The notes under the pieces: model-generated | Databases searched by the model: none | What the model was told of the DNA's origin: nothing | What the model saw: only the letters and a program-made list of their open reading frames with translations | Part shown: piece after piece, positions 9,199-17,779 of the stretch | How the letters are laid out: every line of letters begins with the position of its first letter | How positions within the stretch are numbered: position 1 is the first letter of the stretch | Made by a program: the position numbers and the translations under genes | From: Candidatus Uabimicrobium amorphum | Lineage (GTDB): Bacteria; Planctomycetota; Uabimicrobiia; Uabimicrobiales; Uabimicrobiaceae | DNA: 64,000 nt | Assembly: GCF_009002475.1 (NCBI RefSeq) | Contig: NZ_AP019860.1 | Coordinates: 1,178,001 to 1,242,000, forward strand | Direction: 5' to 3'

Positions 9199-11505
9199 CT
9201 ATTTACTTTCGCGATGCAATACTTTACCATCGCTATCGTAGAGAACTATTTCTAGTTTTGTTCCACCAGCTACGTAGTAATTTCCTTGGATGCTAAAACG
9301 CTGGTTTTTCTTTATGAAGAGTTGATATACCAACTCTTCATCGCCTCTGCGATGCAGTAATAACTTAAGCATTCTTGCATCGTCCAAAAGCATTTTTCCT
9401 TCAATGTGAATCGACGCAAGCCCCGATTTACTGGTTTTTACATACCATCTGGTAATGTGTAAAGCACCAGGGACGGACTTGGGAGGTTCTGGTGCTTTTT
9501 CGATAACAACAGGAACTTCCGTTTTGATTCCCAGGCTTTTTTCTTCTACAGTAATCGTGTATTTGCCTGGCTCGTTTCCAGCAACAAAGTCTCCGTTATT
9601 GTTTACTTTACCACCACTAGCACTCCATTGCAGTTTAGGAGCTTTTTTCAAATCTCCGCGTATTTGTGCGTTAAAAGTACAACGTTGTCCGGCTTTGAGT
9701 ACGACTTTGGGAGGAATGACCACTAAGCGGTGCTGTTTTTTTGGCGCTTTAGGAGCCGCTTTTACAACAACGTTTGCTTGCATTTTCACCTTGCCTACAC
9801 GAGCCTGAACTTTATATTTACCGGGTTTATTTCCGGCGATAAAAATACCATCACTTGAGATTTTACCACCTGTACAACGCCATTTGATATCACAATCTAC
9901 TTCTTTGCCCGAGGCATCGTAGCCCTTTGCTTGGAATTGAACTTGTTTTCCTACAGATGTGGGGGCAAATTGTGGAGAAACAGTCAACCATTTTATCGCA
10001 GGATTTTCATCTGCCGTATCTGCTTCCTCACCAAATTCACCTTCAACGCCACCACTCATGTTGTTTTGTTTCTGGTTATTGTTGTTGGTTGCAGTATTGT
10101 CTGTTGTGTTTGCGGAAACAGTGTTTTGTGAGCCACCGCCAATTTCAATATTGGTAACACTTTTCAAACCTTGTGGCGTTGAAATCTCAACAGAAAAGTT
10201 CCCTGATCTTTGCCCTGCAACATACAATCCTTTTGAATTAATGCGGCCGCCTGTTGAGTTTATGTTAATTTTGCGTAGCGGAACGGTTTTTCCGTACTGG
10301 TCATAACCATTGATGTTGAACTGAAAGGTCTGTCCAGGTGATAGTTTGACATAACTCGGAGCAATCTCGATGCGCACAAGACGTTTTTGATGGCGAATTT
10401 TTATTTGTACATTGAGACTAAAATTTTCAACTGTCGCGTTGAGCTTGTAGTCACCTGTTATATTACCCGCCTGATATACACCATTTGGTTGAATGACTCC
10501 ACCTGTTGCGCTCCACGAGGGGTAAACGTTCACCAATTTTCCATCACGGCCATAAGCCCTAAGGGTAAATTGTTGTGTTTGTCCGGGAGACAAAACAGCG
10601 GATTTCGGAAGTACTTCAACGTCGGAAATATACGTGCGATTTATATTAATTGTTGCTGTACCACTGGTACCACGGTTATTACGTGCTTCAACGATATACG
10701 TTCCAGGAATACTGCCAGCATAAAACATACCATTGCTGTCGATGTTACCCCCTGTTGCCTTCCAACGTGGGGAAAGAGCGACAATTTTGCCGGCATTGTT
10801 GTATGCCGTAGCAAAAAATCGATATTGATCTCCTGGCTTTAGATTGACAAGTGAAGGACTCACTTCAATACGTGAAATCCTACCGGGAGCTGTATTTACA
10901 TATACTTGAGCGTTTGCGTATATTCCATCATAGGTACGCACTTGAACGTTTTGTACTCCAGCTCTTCCCCCGGCTTGATATAAGCCGCTTGGTGTAATAG
11001 AACCACTAGAAACTTTCCAAATAAGACGTTTAGGAGGTTTTATTGATTTTCCGCGATTATCAAAAGCTTGAACGATAAATTGAACCTTTTGACGTGGTTT
11101 TACGCTAATGCTTCCAGGAGTTAGGCGCAAACTTTGTACCTTCACTTTTGAAGTAACAACTACTTGTTGTTTGGGAAATTGTGTACTGCGAAAGTCAATC
11201 ATCACAGAAGCGGAACCATGAGCTCCTGTTTCCGCGTGAGAAGCAATGACTTCAAAAATTCCCGAGTTTCCCCCTGCAATAAAAACACCATCCTGGTTGA
11301 TTTTTCCTCCAGAAGCTTGCCACTCTGGTTTAAAAAATACCTCATTGCCTTGCGCATCAAATGCATGGGCAACAAAGGAATATTTTTGTCCCGGTTTCAA
11401 GTTGATTTTCGCTGGAGAAACTTCAACAACAATGATTTTCCCTGCAAACAATAGATGTGTGGCAAATAGCGATACCACAAAACATAATAAGTATTTCTTA
11501 GACAT
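9199..11505 (-). CDS. Secreted protein with seven bacterial Ig-like repeats
   Basis: The 768-residue protein begins with a signal peptide (MSKKYLLCFVVSLFATH, cleavage probably near FAG). Seven tandem repeats of about 85-100 residues follow. Each has the pattern xxVSPxxxxLKPGQxxxF near its start and WxAxGGxIxxxGxFxAG near its middle, typical of BIG2-type Ig-like domains. An Asn/Thr-rich linker separates repeats five and six. A different C-terminal domain of about 90 residues (from ITRWYVKTSK) ends the protein. ATG 11505 has AGGGGGA upstream and avoids overlap with the gene ending at 11514. Such domains usually build cell-surface or adhesive proteins; no enzyme domain is visible. Confidence 0.85.
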   Translation of the reverse strand: MSKKYLLCFVVSLFATHLLFAGKIIVVEVSPAKINLKPGQKYSFVAHAFDAQGNEVFFKPEWQASGGKINQDGVFIAGGNSGIFEVIASHAETGAHGSASVMIDFRSTQFPKQQVVVTSKVKVQSLRLTPGSISVKPRQKVQFIVQAFDNRGKSIKPPKRLIWKVSSGSITPSGLYQAGGRAGVQNVQVRTYDGIYANAQVYVNTAPGRISRIEVSPSLVNLKPGDQYRFFATAYNNAGKIVALSPRWKATGGNIDSNGMFYAGSIPGTYIVEARNNRGTSGTATININRTYISDVEVLPKSAVLSPGQTQQFTLRAYGRDGKLVNVYPSWSATGGVIQPNGVYQAGNITGDYKLNATVENFSLNVQIKIRHQKRLVRIEIAPSYVKLSPGQTFQFNINGYDQYGKTVPLRKININSTGGRINSKGLYVAGQRSGNFSVEISTPQGLKSVTNIEIGGGSQNTVSANTTDNTATNNNNQKQNNMSGGVEGEFGEEADTADENPAIKWLTVSPQFAPTSVGKQVQFQAKGYDASGKEVDCDIKWRCTGGKISSDGIFIAGNKPGKYKVQARVGKVKMQANVVVKAAPKAPKKQHRLVVIPPKVVLKAGQRCTFNAQIRGDLKKAPKLQWSASGGKVNNNGDFVAGNEPGKYTITVEEKSLGIKTEVPVVIEKAPEPPKSVPGALHITRWYVKTSKSGLASIHIEGKMLLDDARMLKLLLHRRGDEELVYQLFIKKNQRFSIQGNYYVAGGTKLEIVLYDSDGKVLHRESK

Positions 11506-11513
11506 GAATCCCC

Positions 11514-12062
11514 CTAGCTTTTCCAATTATGATCTGGAATAAAATGCGATAGGACTTTTTTCGCTTCTTCAATTAAATCGGAAAAAGTACCTTCGTTGAT
11601 GACCAAAAAATCGGCTTGGATATTTGCTATTTCCTGTTCGGTTATATGATTTTGTAGATAGTTTTCATTGCGATTGTGCACACTACTTCCAATTTTCACA
11701 AGAATACCATCGTAGTCGTGAACAATATCAGCTTCGCGTTTTAAACGAACATCGCCAATAATGACAAAGCCGTCGTTGTGATCAATTTGCCTACAAACAA
11801 CATTAATTAAGCAGTTTGTATCAATTCCACGCAAAGCGTCCCCTATGCTACACAGTAACTGGCGCTCTTCTTCACTAAGTTTGCCATGTATTCGTCCAAT
11901 ATCCTTTCCAAAACACTCACGGGCAATTTTTTTTATATAATCGGCGAAATTCAAAACCGTCGCCGCATAGCCGTTTATGCTCAAAAGATATGTAAGTACA
12001 TGAACAAAACTAGTTTTTCCTTTTCCTTTTTCTCCAGTTATTCCTATTACATATTTTGCCAT
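11514..12062 (-). CDS. P-loop kinase of the deoxynucleoside monophosphate kinase type
   Basis: The 182-residue protein opens with a Walker A motif, GITGEKGKGKTS, and has the segment FVIIGDVRLKREADIV near residue 100, which matches the substrate-side DVR motif of the T4-type dNMP kinase and related CoaE-like P-loop kinases. Such enzymes phosphorylate deoxynucleotides, and many cellular homologues are uncharacterised. An AAAGGA site lies just before the ATG. It ends 8 bp before the Ig-repeat gene, so the two may be cotranscribed. Function is by family resemblance only. Confidence 0.65.
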   Translation of the reverse strand: MAKYVIGITGEKGKGKTSFVHVLTYLLSINGYAATVLNFADYIKKIARECFGKDIGRIHGKLSEEERQLLCSIGDALRGIDTNCLINVVCRQIDHNDGFVIIGDVRLKREADIVHDYDGILVKIGSSVHNRNENYLQNHITEQEIANIQADFLVINEGTFSDLIEEAKKVLSHFIPDHNWKS

Positions 12063-12212
12063 TGCTATCCTTTAAGAGTCAAGTTATATTTGCAAGATCT
12101 TTATTTTATGAGAACAAGCGCGTATATGCAAGATCTATCGTAAATTTAACAAATTTAACTTTCATAATAAAACTAGCTTATGGTTGTGGCGAAAATTAAA
12201 AACGGAAAACAA

Positions 12213-12494
12213 ATGAGCGAAATAACAATACTAATCGCAGGTGTCGGTATGTAGGTTATTTGGCCCGTTTGCTGGTTCAGGCTCGACGATCACTTTTAGC
12301 CTCAACTTGCCGTACCCGAACCTGACTTTTTTGTGGTAACATTTTTGGTTGCTCTAATTGCTTTATTATGCCGAAGAGGTAAAAGAATAGATGTACTTGT
12401 GGAAAAAAATGATAAAATAAGCAACTCATTTATGAGTTGCTTGGGCTTGTGTTATAGAAATACTACTTTGTGGTATAGCGTAAATTTGCTTTGA
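12213..12494 (+). pseudogene. Possible small membrane-protein gene interrupted by a repeat
   Basis: ATG 12213 has GGA 8 nt upstream and encodes MSEITILIAGVGM, then TAG. Exactly in the same frame, from 12327, a second piece reads FFVVTFLVALIALLCRRGKR and continues to a stop at 12492-12494. Joined across the 75 bp between them (12252-12326), the two pieces make a natural single membrane span followed by a basic tail. The GC-rich 75 bp share GCCCGTTTGC with the repeat at 2663-2690, which suggests an inserted repeat unit. This is an inference; the pieces could be chance. Confidence 0.35.
12419..12442. terminator. Perfect palindromic hairpin
   Basis: AAGCAACTCAT and ATGAGTTGCTT are 11-bp perfect arms around a 2-nt loop. 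On the minus strand the hairpin is followed by TTATTTTATCATTTTTTT, a T-rich tail, so it could stop transcription entering from the minus strand (the SDR/acyltransferase operon side). Confidence 0.4.
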
Positions 12495-12683
12495 AATAAT
12501 TAGAGGTGCGTAACATCGGAAAATCTTGGTAAAGGGGCGCACCTCTATCACTAATTTCGTATACATACTATTTACTGGAGATCTTAACTATATCGGAAGT
12601 AATATTTTATTTTTTTTGTAAAAAATAGCATTCTTATTCATACAAGTCATAGATTGCGAATAACTTTTTTTAGCAGGTTAAAT

Positions 12684-12752
12684 ATGAAGATTCTATGTGG
12701 ATTTATCGCTCTGCTATTGGGGATTTGTTGTGTAAAGTTCCGGAAGATTTAA
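12684..12752 (+). CDS. Very short frame with signal-peptide-like start, possibly truncated
   Basis: An ATG preceded by AGG at 6 nt encodes 22 residues, MKILCGFIALLLGICCVKF and a few more, which look like the signal sequence of a secreted or lipoprotein gene that stops at once. The stop lies 21 bp before a GGGCGGAC repeat copy. It may be the stump of a gene whose body was lost, or a chance frame. Confidence 0.2.
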   Translation: MKILCGFIALLLGICCVKFRKI

Positions 12753-12772
12753 CAAATGGAGCTGATAGAGTT

Positions 12773-12813
12773 TGAGGGAGCGGGCGGACACAAGGTCCGC
12801 CCCTACAACGCAC
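12773..12813. repeat. Dispersed GGGCGGAC palindromic repeat, copy A
   Basis: The core is GGGCGGAC, a 5-nt loop ACAAG, then GTCCGCCC, flanked by TGAGGGAGC on the left and CTACAACGCAC on the right. The same unit occurs at 29047-29087, 29176-29215 (both inverted) and 33905-33945 in this window, always between genes. It resembles a REP or MITE-like element. Confidence 0.85.
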
Positions 12814-12841
12814 TTTGTAAAAGGTGTGTGTTTTTCGTGCG

Positions 12842-13759
12842 TTAGTCGAGCTGTGATAATGTTTGTTCTACATCGTATTTGTTTTGATATCCGGTAATTT
12901 TGCGGAATTTCTGGTCGGAGATGACGACCGGATAGCGAAAGTAATCCAATAAGTGCGTGGGGAAGCCCAGGCCGAAATACGCCAAGCGGTGTACCAAAGA
13001 ATACGCTAAATGGTGCGGAACGGAGACGCCTTTTTTATGCGCCAATTTTATCGCTGTTTTTATAGGAACTGCTTCTCCACCGGTTAGATTGTAGATGCCA
13101 AAGATGTTTTCGTTTTCAATGGCCAACATAATGGCATCGGTGATGTCTTCTTGGTGAATATACTGTGTCATTGGATTGAAGCCCATCAAATACGGTGGGT
13201 ATTTACGGCGAAAGTAGTTGCTCATGGTGTTTTTGAGGTCTTTGCCAACAACATTACATGGACGCAGGATAATGGTGCGTGCATTGCGATTTTTCCAAAA
13301 ATAGGATGTGGCGAGATTGTCGAATTCTACGGCATCGATAATTTCCGGAAAAATTTGTCCAGCACGTAGCGGAGCTTCTTCATCAATGTTTGCGGGATTG
13401 TACTGGTGTGCTCCGTAAATGTGAAATGTAGAGAACATCAGTACCGTCTCTACATGGTGCTTGGTGCACAAATTTAATATATTGGCTGTTCCCAAAACAT
13501 TTAAGTTGTAACGTTTGTAAAATTTTTCTGTGGGATTTCCGATACGCCCCAAGTGAATGACGACTTTGAACTTATGTTTGACAAATATATCACCAAAAGA
13601 TCTTTTGGTGTAGTCGAGTTGAATAAACTCTCCTTGGTACGGCCAAACGCCAGGGTATTTTCTAAAATCAACCCCCACAATTTCATATTTTCTCGATAGT
13701 TTGGCGGCGAGTATATTTGCCAAACCACCGGACATACCCGTTATTAATACCTTTTCCAT
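12842..13759 (-). CDS. NAD(P)-dependent epimerase/dehydratase (extended SDR) lacking YxxxK
   Basis: The 305-residue protein has the Rossmann motif of extended short-chain dehydrogenases (VLITGMSGGLA, a GxxGxxA form), then VDFR at the cofactor-binding strand, MFSTFHIYG at the active-site Ser/Thr region and RPCNVVG. The usual catalytic Tyr-x-x-x-Lys is not visible: that position reads VEFDNLATSYFW. So it may bind a nucleotide-linked substrate without classical oxidoreduction or use other residues. It starts 10 bp after the acyltransferase gene, suggesting a shared lipid or glycolipid role, by inference only. Confidence 0.75.
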   Translation of the reverse strand: MEKVLITGMSGGLANILAAKLSRKYEIVGVDFRKYPGVWPYQGEFIQLDYTKRSFGDIFVKHKFKVVIHLGRIGNPTEKFYKRYNLNVLGTANILNLCTKHHVETVLMFSTFHIYGAHQYNPANIDEEAPLRAGQIFPEIIDAVEFDNLATSYFWKNRNARTIILRPCNVVGKDLKNTMSNYFRRKYPPYLMGFNPMTQYIHQEDITDAIMLAIENENIFGIYNLTGGEAVPIKTAIKLAHKKGVSVPHHLAYSLVHRLAYFGLGFPTHLLDYFRYPVVISDQKFRKITGYQNKYDVEQTLSQLD

Positions 13760-13769
13760 TGTGCACTTT

Positions 13770-14612
13770 CTAATTTCTAGTTTCTAAAACATTGTTAATT
13801 TTTGTCTGTATTTTGCGAATAACGACATCCACTAGTTCGCTGATGTGCTCTTCTGTGCCATCAAAATCACCTTCGAAAATGAGAGGGGCACCAAAATGTA
13901 ACGAAACCTTAGATGGATAAGGTACAACACCCAAAGGACCCAATAGAGGCCACGTCGGGGTTATGGGAAAGTAAGGAAGTTTTAGTAACTTCGCTAAAAA
14001 TTTAAAATTGTACAGTGCTGGATAAATTTCTTCCGCGCCAACAACGGAGACAGGAATAATGGGTGTCTGTGTTTCGAGAGCTAAGCGCATGAATCCAGTA
14101 CCAAATCGTTGCAACTTGTAGCGCTGCCAATAGAGTTTCCCTGACCCGCGTACTCCTTCGGGAAAGACAAGAACTGCTTCATTATTGAGCAAAAGTTTTT
14201 TGCAGTTGATCGGGTCTCCAATCACATGCCCACATCGCGACATCATGGTACTCACAAATGGAACTCTAGGGACAAAACGTTCAAACATCGCTCTTGCGAT
14301 TCGCGGTGGTTGTGCCTGAGTTGCCATGGCGTAGTATATCAAGGCACCATCTATAGGCAACTGGCCGCTGTGATTGGCAACCAAGAGAACGCGTCCGCTG
14401 GGAATATTTTCAATACCTTCGGTTTCGACACGAAAGTATTGATATAGATATTTTATAAACTTTAGTGCCACTGCTACCGCTTCGCGGTTCATTCCCCAGT
14501 TATCGTACCCCAAGAAATTGAGTTGATTGGGAATGTTGTCTAAATTGACAACTTCTTTTTCTAAAAGAAGTTTTTCCGTAATTTTTTGACTGACCATATC
14601 TAAAATTTTCAT
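13770..14612 (-). CDS. PlsC-type lysophospholipid acyltransferase
   Basis: The 280-residue protein has the acyltransferase block VLLVANHSGQLPIDGAL near residue 70. Its His-to-Asp spacing is longer than the classic HX4D but is seen in a subfamily with NHSGxxPxD. FPEGVRGSGK near residue 155 is the glycerophosphate-binding block, and PIIPVSVVGAEE follows. These enzymes acylate the sn-2 position of lysophosphatidate or related lipids at the inner membrane. It forms a two-gene operon with the SDR at 12842-13759. The Shine-Dalgarno before ATG 14612 is weak. Confidence 0.8.
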   Translation of the reverse strand: MKILDMVSQKITEKLLLEKEVVNLDNIPNQLNFLGYDNWGMNREAVAVALKFIKYLYQYFRVETEGIENIPSGRVLLVANHSGQLPIDGALIYYAMATQAQPPRIARAMFERFVPRVPFVSTMMSRCGHVIGDPINCKKLLLNNEAVLVFPEGVRGSGKLYWQRYKLQRFGTGFMRLALETQTPIIPVSVVGAEEIYPALYNFKFLAKLLKLPYFPITPTWPLLGPLGVVPYPSKVSLHFGAPLIFEGDFDGTEEHISELVDVVIRKIQTKINNVLETRN

Positions 14613-14931
14613 GCGTAGATCGCTTTACAAAAATCCAATGAAATGATAATGTATGTACTTAAGCTTATTTGATTTTTTCATGATTTGCAAACGATAAACG
14701 GAGACTGTTGCAAATATTTATTTTGTCATTGTAAATGGTTTTCACATAAAAAATCTGCGGTTGATTTGAAAAATTCGGGAGAAAGAGAGTTTGTGCTGTG
14801 GTACAAGTCGTATGTCTGGCAAAATCTATTGCGATGCATAGCTTTTCTTTCTTGAAAAGTAAGCAAAATTATGGATAATGCTCTGGATTCTTTTTGTATA
14901 GATACAATAATGGCCTAAGAAAGGATTTTTC
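14613..14931. other. Divergent intergenic region
   Basis: These 319 bp separate the acyltransferase (minus) from the S51 peptidase (plus). Beyond the putative promoter at 14852-14879 I see no gene, RNA or repeat. An AAGGA site just before 14932 sets the downstream start. Confidence 0.5.
14852..14879 (+). promoter_or_regulatory. Putative sigma70-type promoter of the S51 peptidase gene
   Basis: TTGAAA and GATAAT are separated by 16 bp, which fits a housekeeping promoter with one mismatch in each hexamer. Transcription would begin about 45 bp before the ATG at 14932. AT-rich DNA gives such matches by chance, so this is tentative. Confidence 0.35.
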
Positions 14932-15855
14932 ATGTTTCAGCCAACAGCGCTAGTATATAGCTCTCACAATCGTTCACCATATTTACACCGCAATTGGATT
15001 ATAGAACCGGCTTTAAAAAGTCATGACAATAAAACTATTTTTCAACTTCCGATGTCGATGAAAGAACAGCATCAACAAGACTACAGTTGGGGAAATTTTC
15101 GTTGGTACTTTGATCAATTTAAGAAGTGGGGTTTAGAATACTCTACTTTTTTCTGGAATGATCATCTTGCAAACAATGATTTAGATGTACTTTTTCAAAA
15201 ACTTCGCGATTCTCAAGTTGTGATACTGGGTGGTGGAAACAGTTTACTTGGTATTAAACGCTATCGAGAACTCGGAAGACGTTATTGTAATGATGAAGAT
15301 CTATTTGCCAAAATCCTACACGAAAGAGCACGTGCTGGTAAGTTAACTGCTGGTTTTTCTGCGGGAGCAAGCCAACTATGTGAATATTTAACCGAAGCGA
15401 TAGATCATAATTTAGACAACCCTTATGGTTTTGGTATGGCGCGAAATGTAATGGTTACTTTACACCATGAGTGGGGACGAGAGCAAGAAATATACGAATG
15501 CGCCGCACGTTTTCAACATTGTGCCGCTTTTGGTCTGCCCAATGACTCGGGAATTGCTGTGGAACAAGGTTATTTAGCTTCCGGAAATTTCTATCAAGTA
15601 ATTCAATTTATTGTTGATAGTTCTTGGGATATAGAGGAAGATGGCTTTCACATAAAGACGCGTCAAGGAATGAAAATTGAGCATTACTATAATGATAGTC
15701 GTAAATGGGTGTTTAATGATCAAGACATGATGGTGCGTATTACATCTAACGATGGGTACAATGGTGCGTGGATTGTGCAAAACGGTATCTTAGATTACTG
15801 GACACAAAAACCATCAGGTTACGATAGCATCGAGCAAATATTATCAAGTCATTAA
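14932..15855 (+). CDS. Peptidase S51 family (cyanophycinase/dipeptidase E-like)
   Basis: The 307-residue protein contains VVILGGGNSLLGIKRYRE and AGKLTAGFSAGASQLCEYL, the glycine-rich turn and Ser nucleophile elbow (GFSAGA, near residue 144) of the S51 / type 1 glutamine-amidotransferase-like fold. NDSGIAVEQG around residue 205 fits the catalytic His-replacing region and the strand before it. Members cleave Asp-containing or isoaspartyl dipeptides or cyanophycin. No signal peptide is seen, so it is cytosolic. It looks monocistronic, with a strong hairpin directly after the stop. Confidence 0.7.
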   Translation: MFQPTALVYSSHNRSPYLHRNWIIEPALKSHDNKTIFQLPMSMKEQHQQDYSWGNFRWYFDQFKKWGLEYSTFFWNDHLANNDLDVLFQKLRDSQVVILGGGNSLLGIKRYRELGRRYCNDEDLFAKILHERARAGKLTAGFSAGASQLCEYLTEAIDHNLDNPYGFGMARNVMVTLHHEWGREQEIYECAARFQHCAAFGLPNDSGIAVEQGYLASGNFYQVIQFIVDSSWDIEEDGFHIKTRQGMKIEHYYNDSRKWVFNDQDMMVRITSNDGYNGAWIVQNGILDYWTQKPSGYDSIEQILSSH

Positions 15856-15892
15856 TTTTATCGCGTGCCCTTTCTTAGGGCACAGGATAAAA
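15856..15892 (+). terminator. Strong hairpin after the S51 peptidase gene
   Basis: TTTTATC and GATAAAA, then GTGCCCT and AGGGCAC, form a two-part stem around a TTCTT loop with a 2x2 internal mismatch. It begins at the base after the stop codon. The lower A/T stem puts an A-tract before and an A-rich strand after, so it is a structured rather than textbook T-tailed terminator. Confidence 0.55.
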
Positions 15893-15976
15893 CCATTCAA
15901 TAAAGATGGTTCCTACAGCAGAAGTTAATTGTTTGGTTAGTAAAAAAATTCCTTTTACTTGAATAAAGGTTGTCAT

Positions 15977-17761
15977 ATGGAAACTTTAGCGGAAAAAGCA
16001 GAATCTTTACGAAAAACTGTCGATATCAATATTTTTAAAGGCTATGATATTCGAGGAGACGCACAGGTAACAGCCAAAAGTCCCAAAATTAATTTACGCG
16101 AAGAAGATGCTTTTCTTATTGGGCAGGCGTTGGCATCAAGTTACACATCTAAGCAGCAAACTCCGCGATTCCTCATTACCTCTGATCATCGACCTACGTC
16201 AGAGACTCTAAGGTTAGCATTGGCCCACGGGGCAAAAGATGCGGGGGCTAAAGTTGATATCAATGGTGATCCTGTACCAACGGGGGCAACGAGTTGGACT
16301 ATCTTGCAACGTAAAGATCTTTACGATATTGCTATCCAAATAACAGGCTCGCACAACCCATATTACAACAATGGTTTCAAGATAACTAGTAAACAAGATG
16401 ACGAAGGAAATCCTGATGTGAACGGTTTTCCTCAAGCCTTATACGGGGAAAATCTCAAAAAAATACACCGCAACATTGTCGAAGATCAGGTAGAGAAAAA
16501 TTGCGAAGGTGGTGAAGTAAATGAGATAAATTATGTCAATGAAGAGTACCAAAAAGCTATGATTGACTATTTCGCACCTATATTACCTAATGATCAAAAA
16601 TTTACCACACCATTTCGCGTGGTGTTGGATGCTGGAAATGGCTTAGGATGTAAGGCCGTGGAAATACTGCGTGCCCTGGGCGTGGAGGTTTACGAAATGT
16701 TTACTGACCTGCATGGCGAGTTTCCCAACCACCCTGCAGACCCTTCCAAACAAGATGGCATAAAAATGGCCCAAGATAAAGTTCGGGAGTTCAATAGTTC
16801 TTTAGAGCCAGGTGAGCAACCATGGATTGCTGCGGTTTTTGATGGCGATGGTGATCGCTCAGGTGTCATCGCTGAGGACGGAAATGTGATTTACCCAGAG
16901 CGCATACTCGCAATTTTTTATATTCGTTTTCTACTAGAAAATAAACTGGGCTTGCAGAACTTGCATGCACAAAATGAACATGTAGGCTTGGCTCTAGATG
17001 TAAGAGGCACTGCTGTTGTTGGTGAATTGATTTCTGAGTATCATCAGCAAAAGAAGTATGGTATTGTGAGCGAATTTATTCCTTGTGGTTATCCTAATCA
17101 CCGTTCCTATGTTCGTCGACAAATAGAAAAACTTACGCGTTTACAAGATGATTGTGACGTCGAGACGCGTCAACAACTCGAAAATATAAAGAAGACATAC
17201 ACTTCTGCAGAAGCATCAGGTCACTTTTTTTACGCAACATGCAAAAATGTTCCACAGGCGATGGTCGATGATGGAATTTTCTCCGCAATTAAATTGTTGC
17301 AAATTGTGGACACAATTAGAGACTATGAAGCAAAAGAAAATTTTATTGCAGAGCAGGAAAGCTACAAGATAGTTGATTTATTTAATGCTATTTCCTGGCG
17401 ACCAGTGTCTAACGAGGTACGGGGAGCTTCACCGTATGAGGATCAGGCGAAAGAAGACATTATTTGCGATATTAAAAAAGTTATCGCACAACAGAAAGAG
17501 AATCCAACGCAATTTTCACAAAAAATAACGGAGCTTATTGATGTGGATGGAATTCGCGTTGTGTTTGATGACAATAGTTTTTTACTTGTAAGAGCTTCGC
17601 AAACTTCTCCAAAGTTTACTTATAAGTTTGAAGCGCAAACAAAAGAGCGTCTGGTCGAAGTTATATCAGAAACAATAGAGTTTTTAAAATCTTACACAGA
17701 CCAAGGAGTATCTCTTGTTGAGTTGCAAGAAGAACTCTCTCTACAAAAGTCTAGTCTGTAA
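15977..17761 (+). CDS. Alpha-D-phosphohexomutase (phosphomannomutase/phosphoglucomutase)
   Basis: The 594-residue protein has the four family landmarks in order: KGYDIRGD at the N-terminus, the phosphoserine loop ITGSHNP (Ser near 125), the metal loop FDGDGDRSG near 292, and a sugar-binding AEASGH loop, with RASQTSP as the C-terminal phosphate-binding site. It interconverts hexose 1- and 6-phosphates for glycan and envelope precursors. It is about 130 residues longer than the 460-residue bacterial enzymes, with inserts before and after the metal loop. ATG 15977 has AAAGG 7 nt upstream; an in-frame TTG at 15959 is less likely. It leads a four-gene run to 20776. Confidence 0.88.
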   Translation: METLAEKAESLRKTVDINIFKGYDIRGDAQVTAKSPKINLREEDAFLIGQALASSYTSKQQTPRFLITSDHRPTSETLRLALAHGAKDAGAKVDINGDPVPTGATSWTILQRKDLYDIAIQITGSHNPYYNNGFKITSKQDDEGNPDVNGFPQALYGENLKKIHRNIVEDQVEKNCEGGEVNEINYVNEEYQKAMIDYFAPILPNDQKFTTPFRVVLDAGNGLGCKAVEILRALGVEVYEMFTDLHGEFPNHPADPSKQDGIKMAQDKVREFNSSLEPGEQPWIAAVFDGDGDRSGVIAEDGNVIYPERILAIFYIRFLLENKLGLQNLHAQNEHVGLALDVRGTAVVGELISEYHQQKKYGIVSEFIPCGYPNHRSYVRRQIEKLTRLQDDCDVETRQQLENIKKTYTSAEASGHFFYATCKNVPQAMVDDGIFSAIKLLQIVDTIRDYEAKENFIAEQESYKIVDLFNAISWRPVSNEVRGASPYEDQAKEDIICDIKKVIAQQKENPTQFSQKITELIDVDGIRVVFDDNSFLLVRASQTSPKFTYKFEAQTKERLVEVISETIEFLKSYTDQGVSLVELQEELSLQKSSL

Positions 17762-17779
17762 AATATTGGAGCTTCAAGA

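Larger units (their letters stand above)
12063..12841. other. Decayed intergenic stretch with gene remnants and a dispersed repeat
   Basis: These 779 bp between two minus-strand genes carry no intact gene. They hold a broken small membrane-protein frame (12213-12494), a perfect 11-bp-arm palindrome (12419-12442), a 22-codon frame with a signal-like start (12684-12752) and a copy of the GGGCGGAC palindromic repeat (12773-12813). The stretch looks like a landing place for small repeats. Confidence 0.6.
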
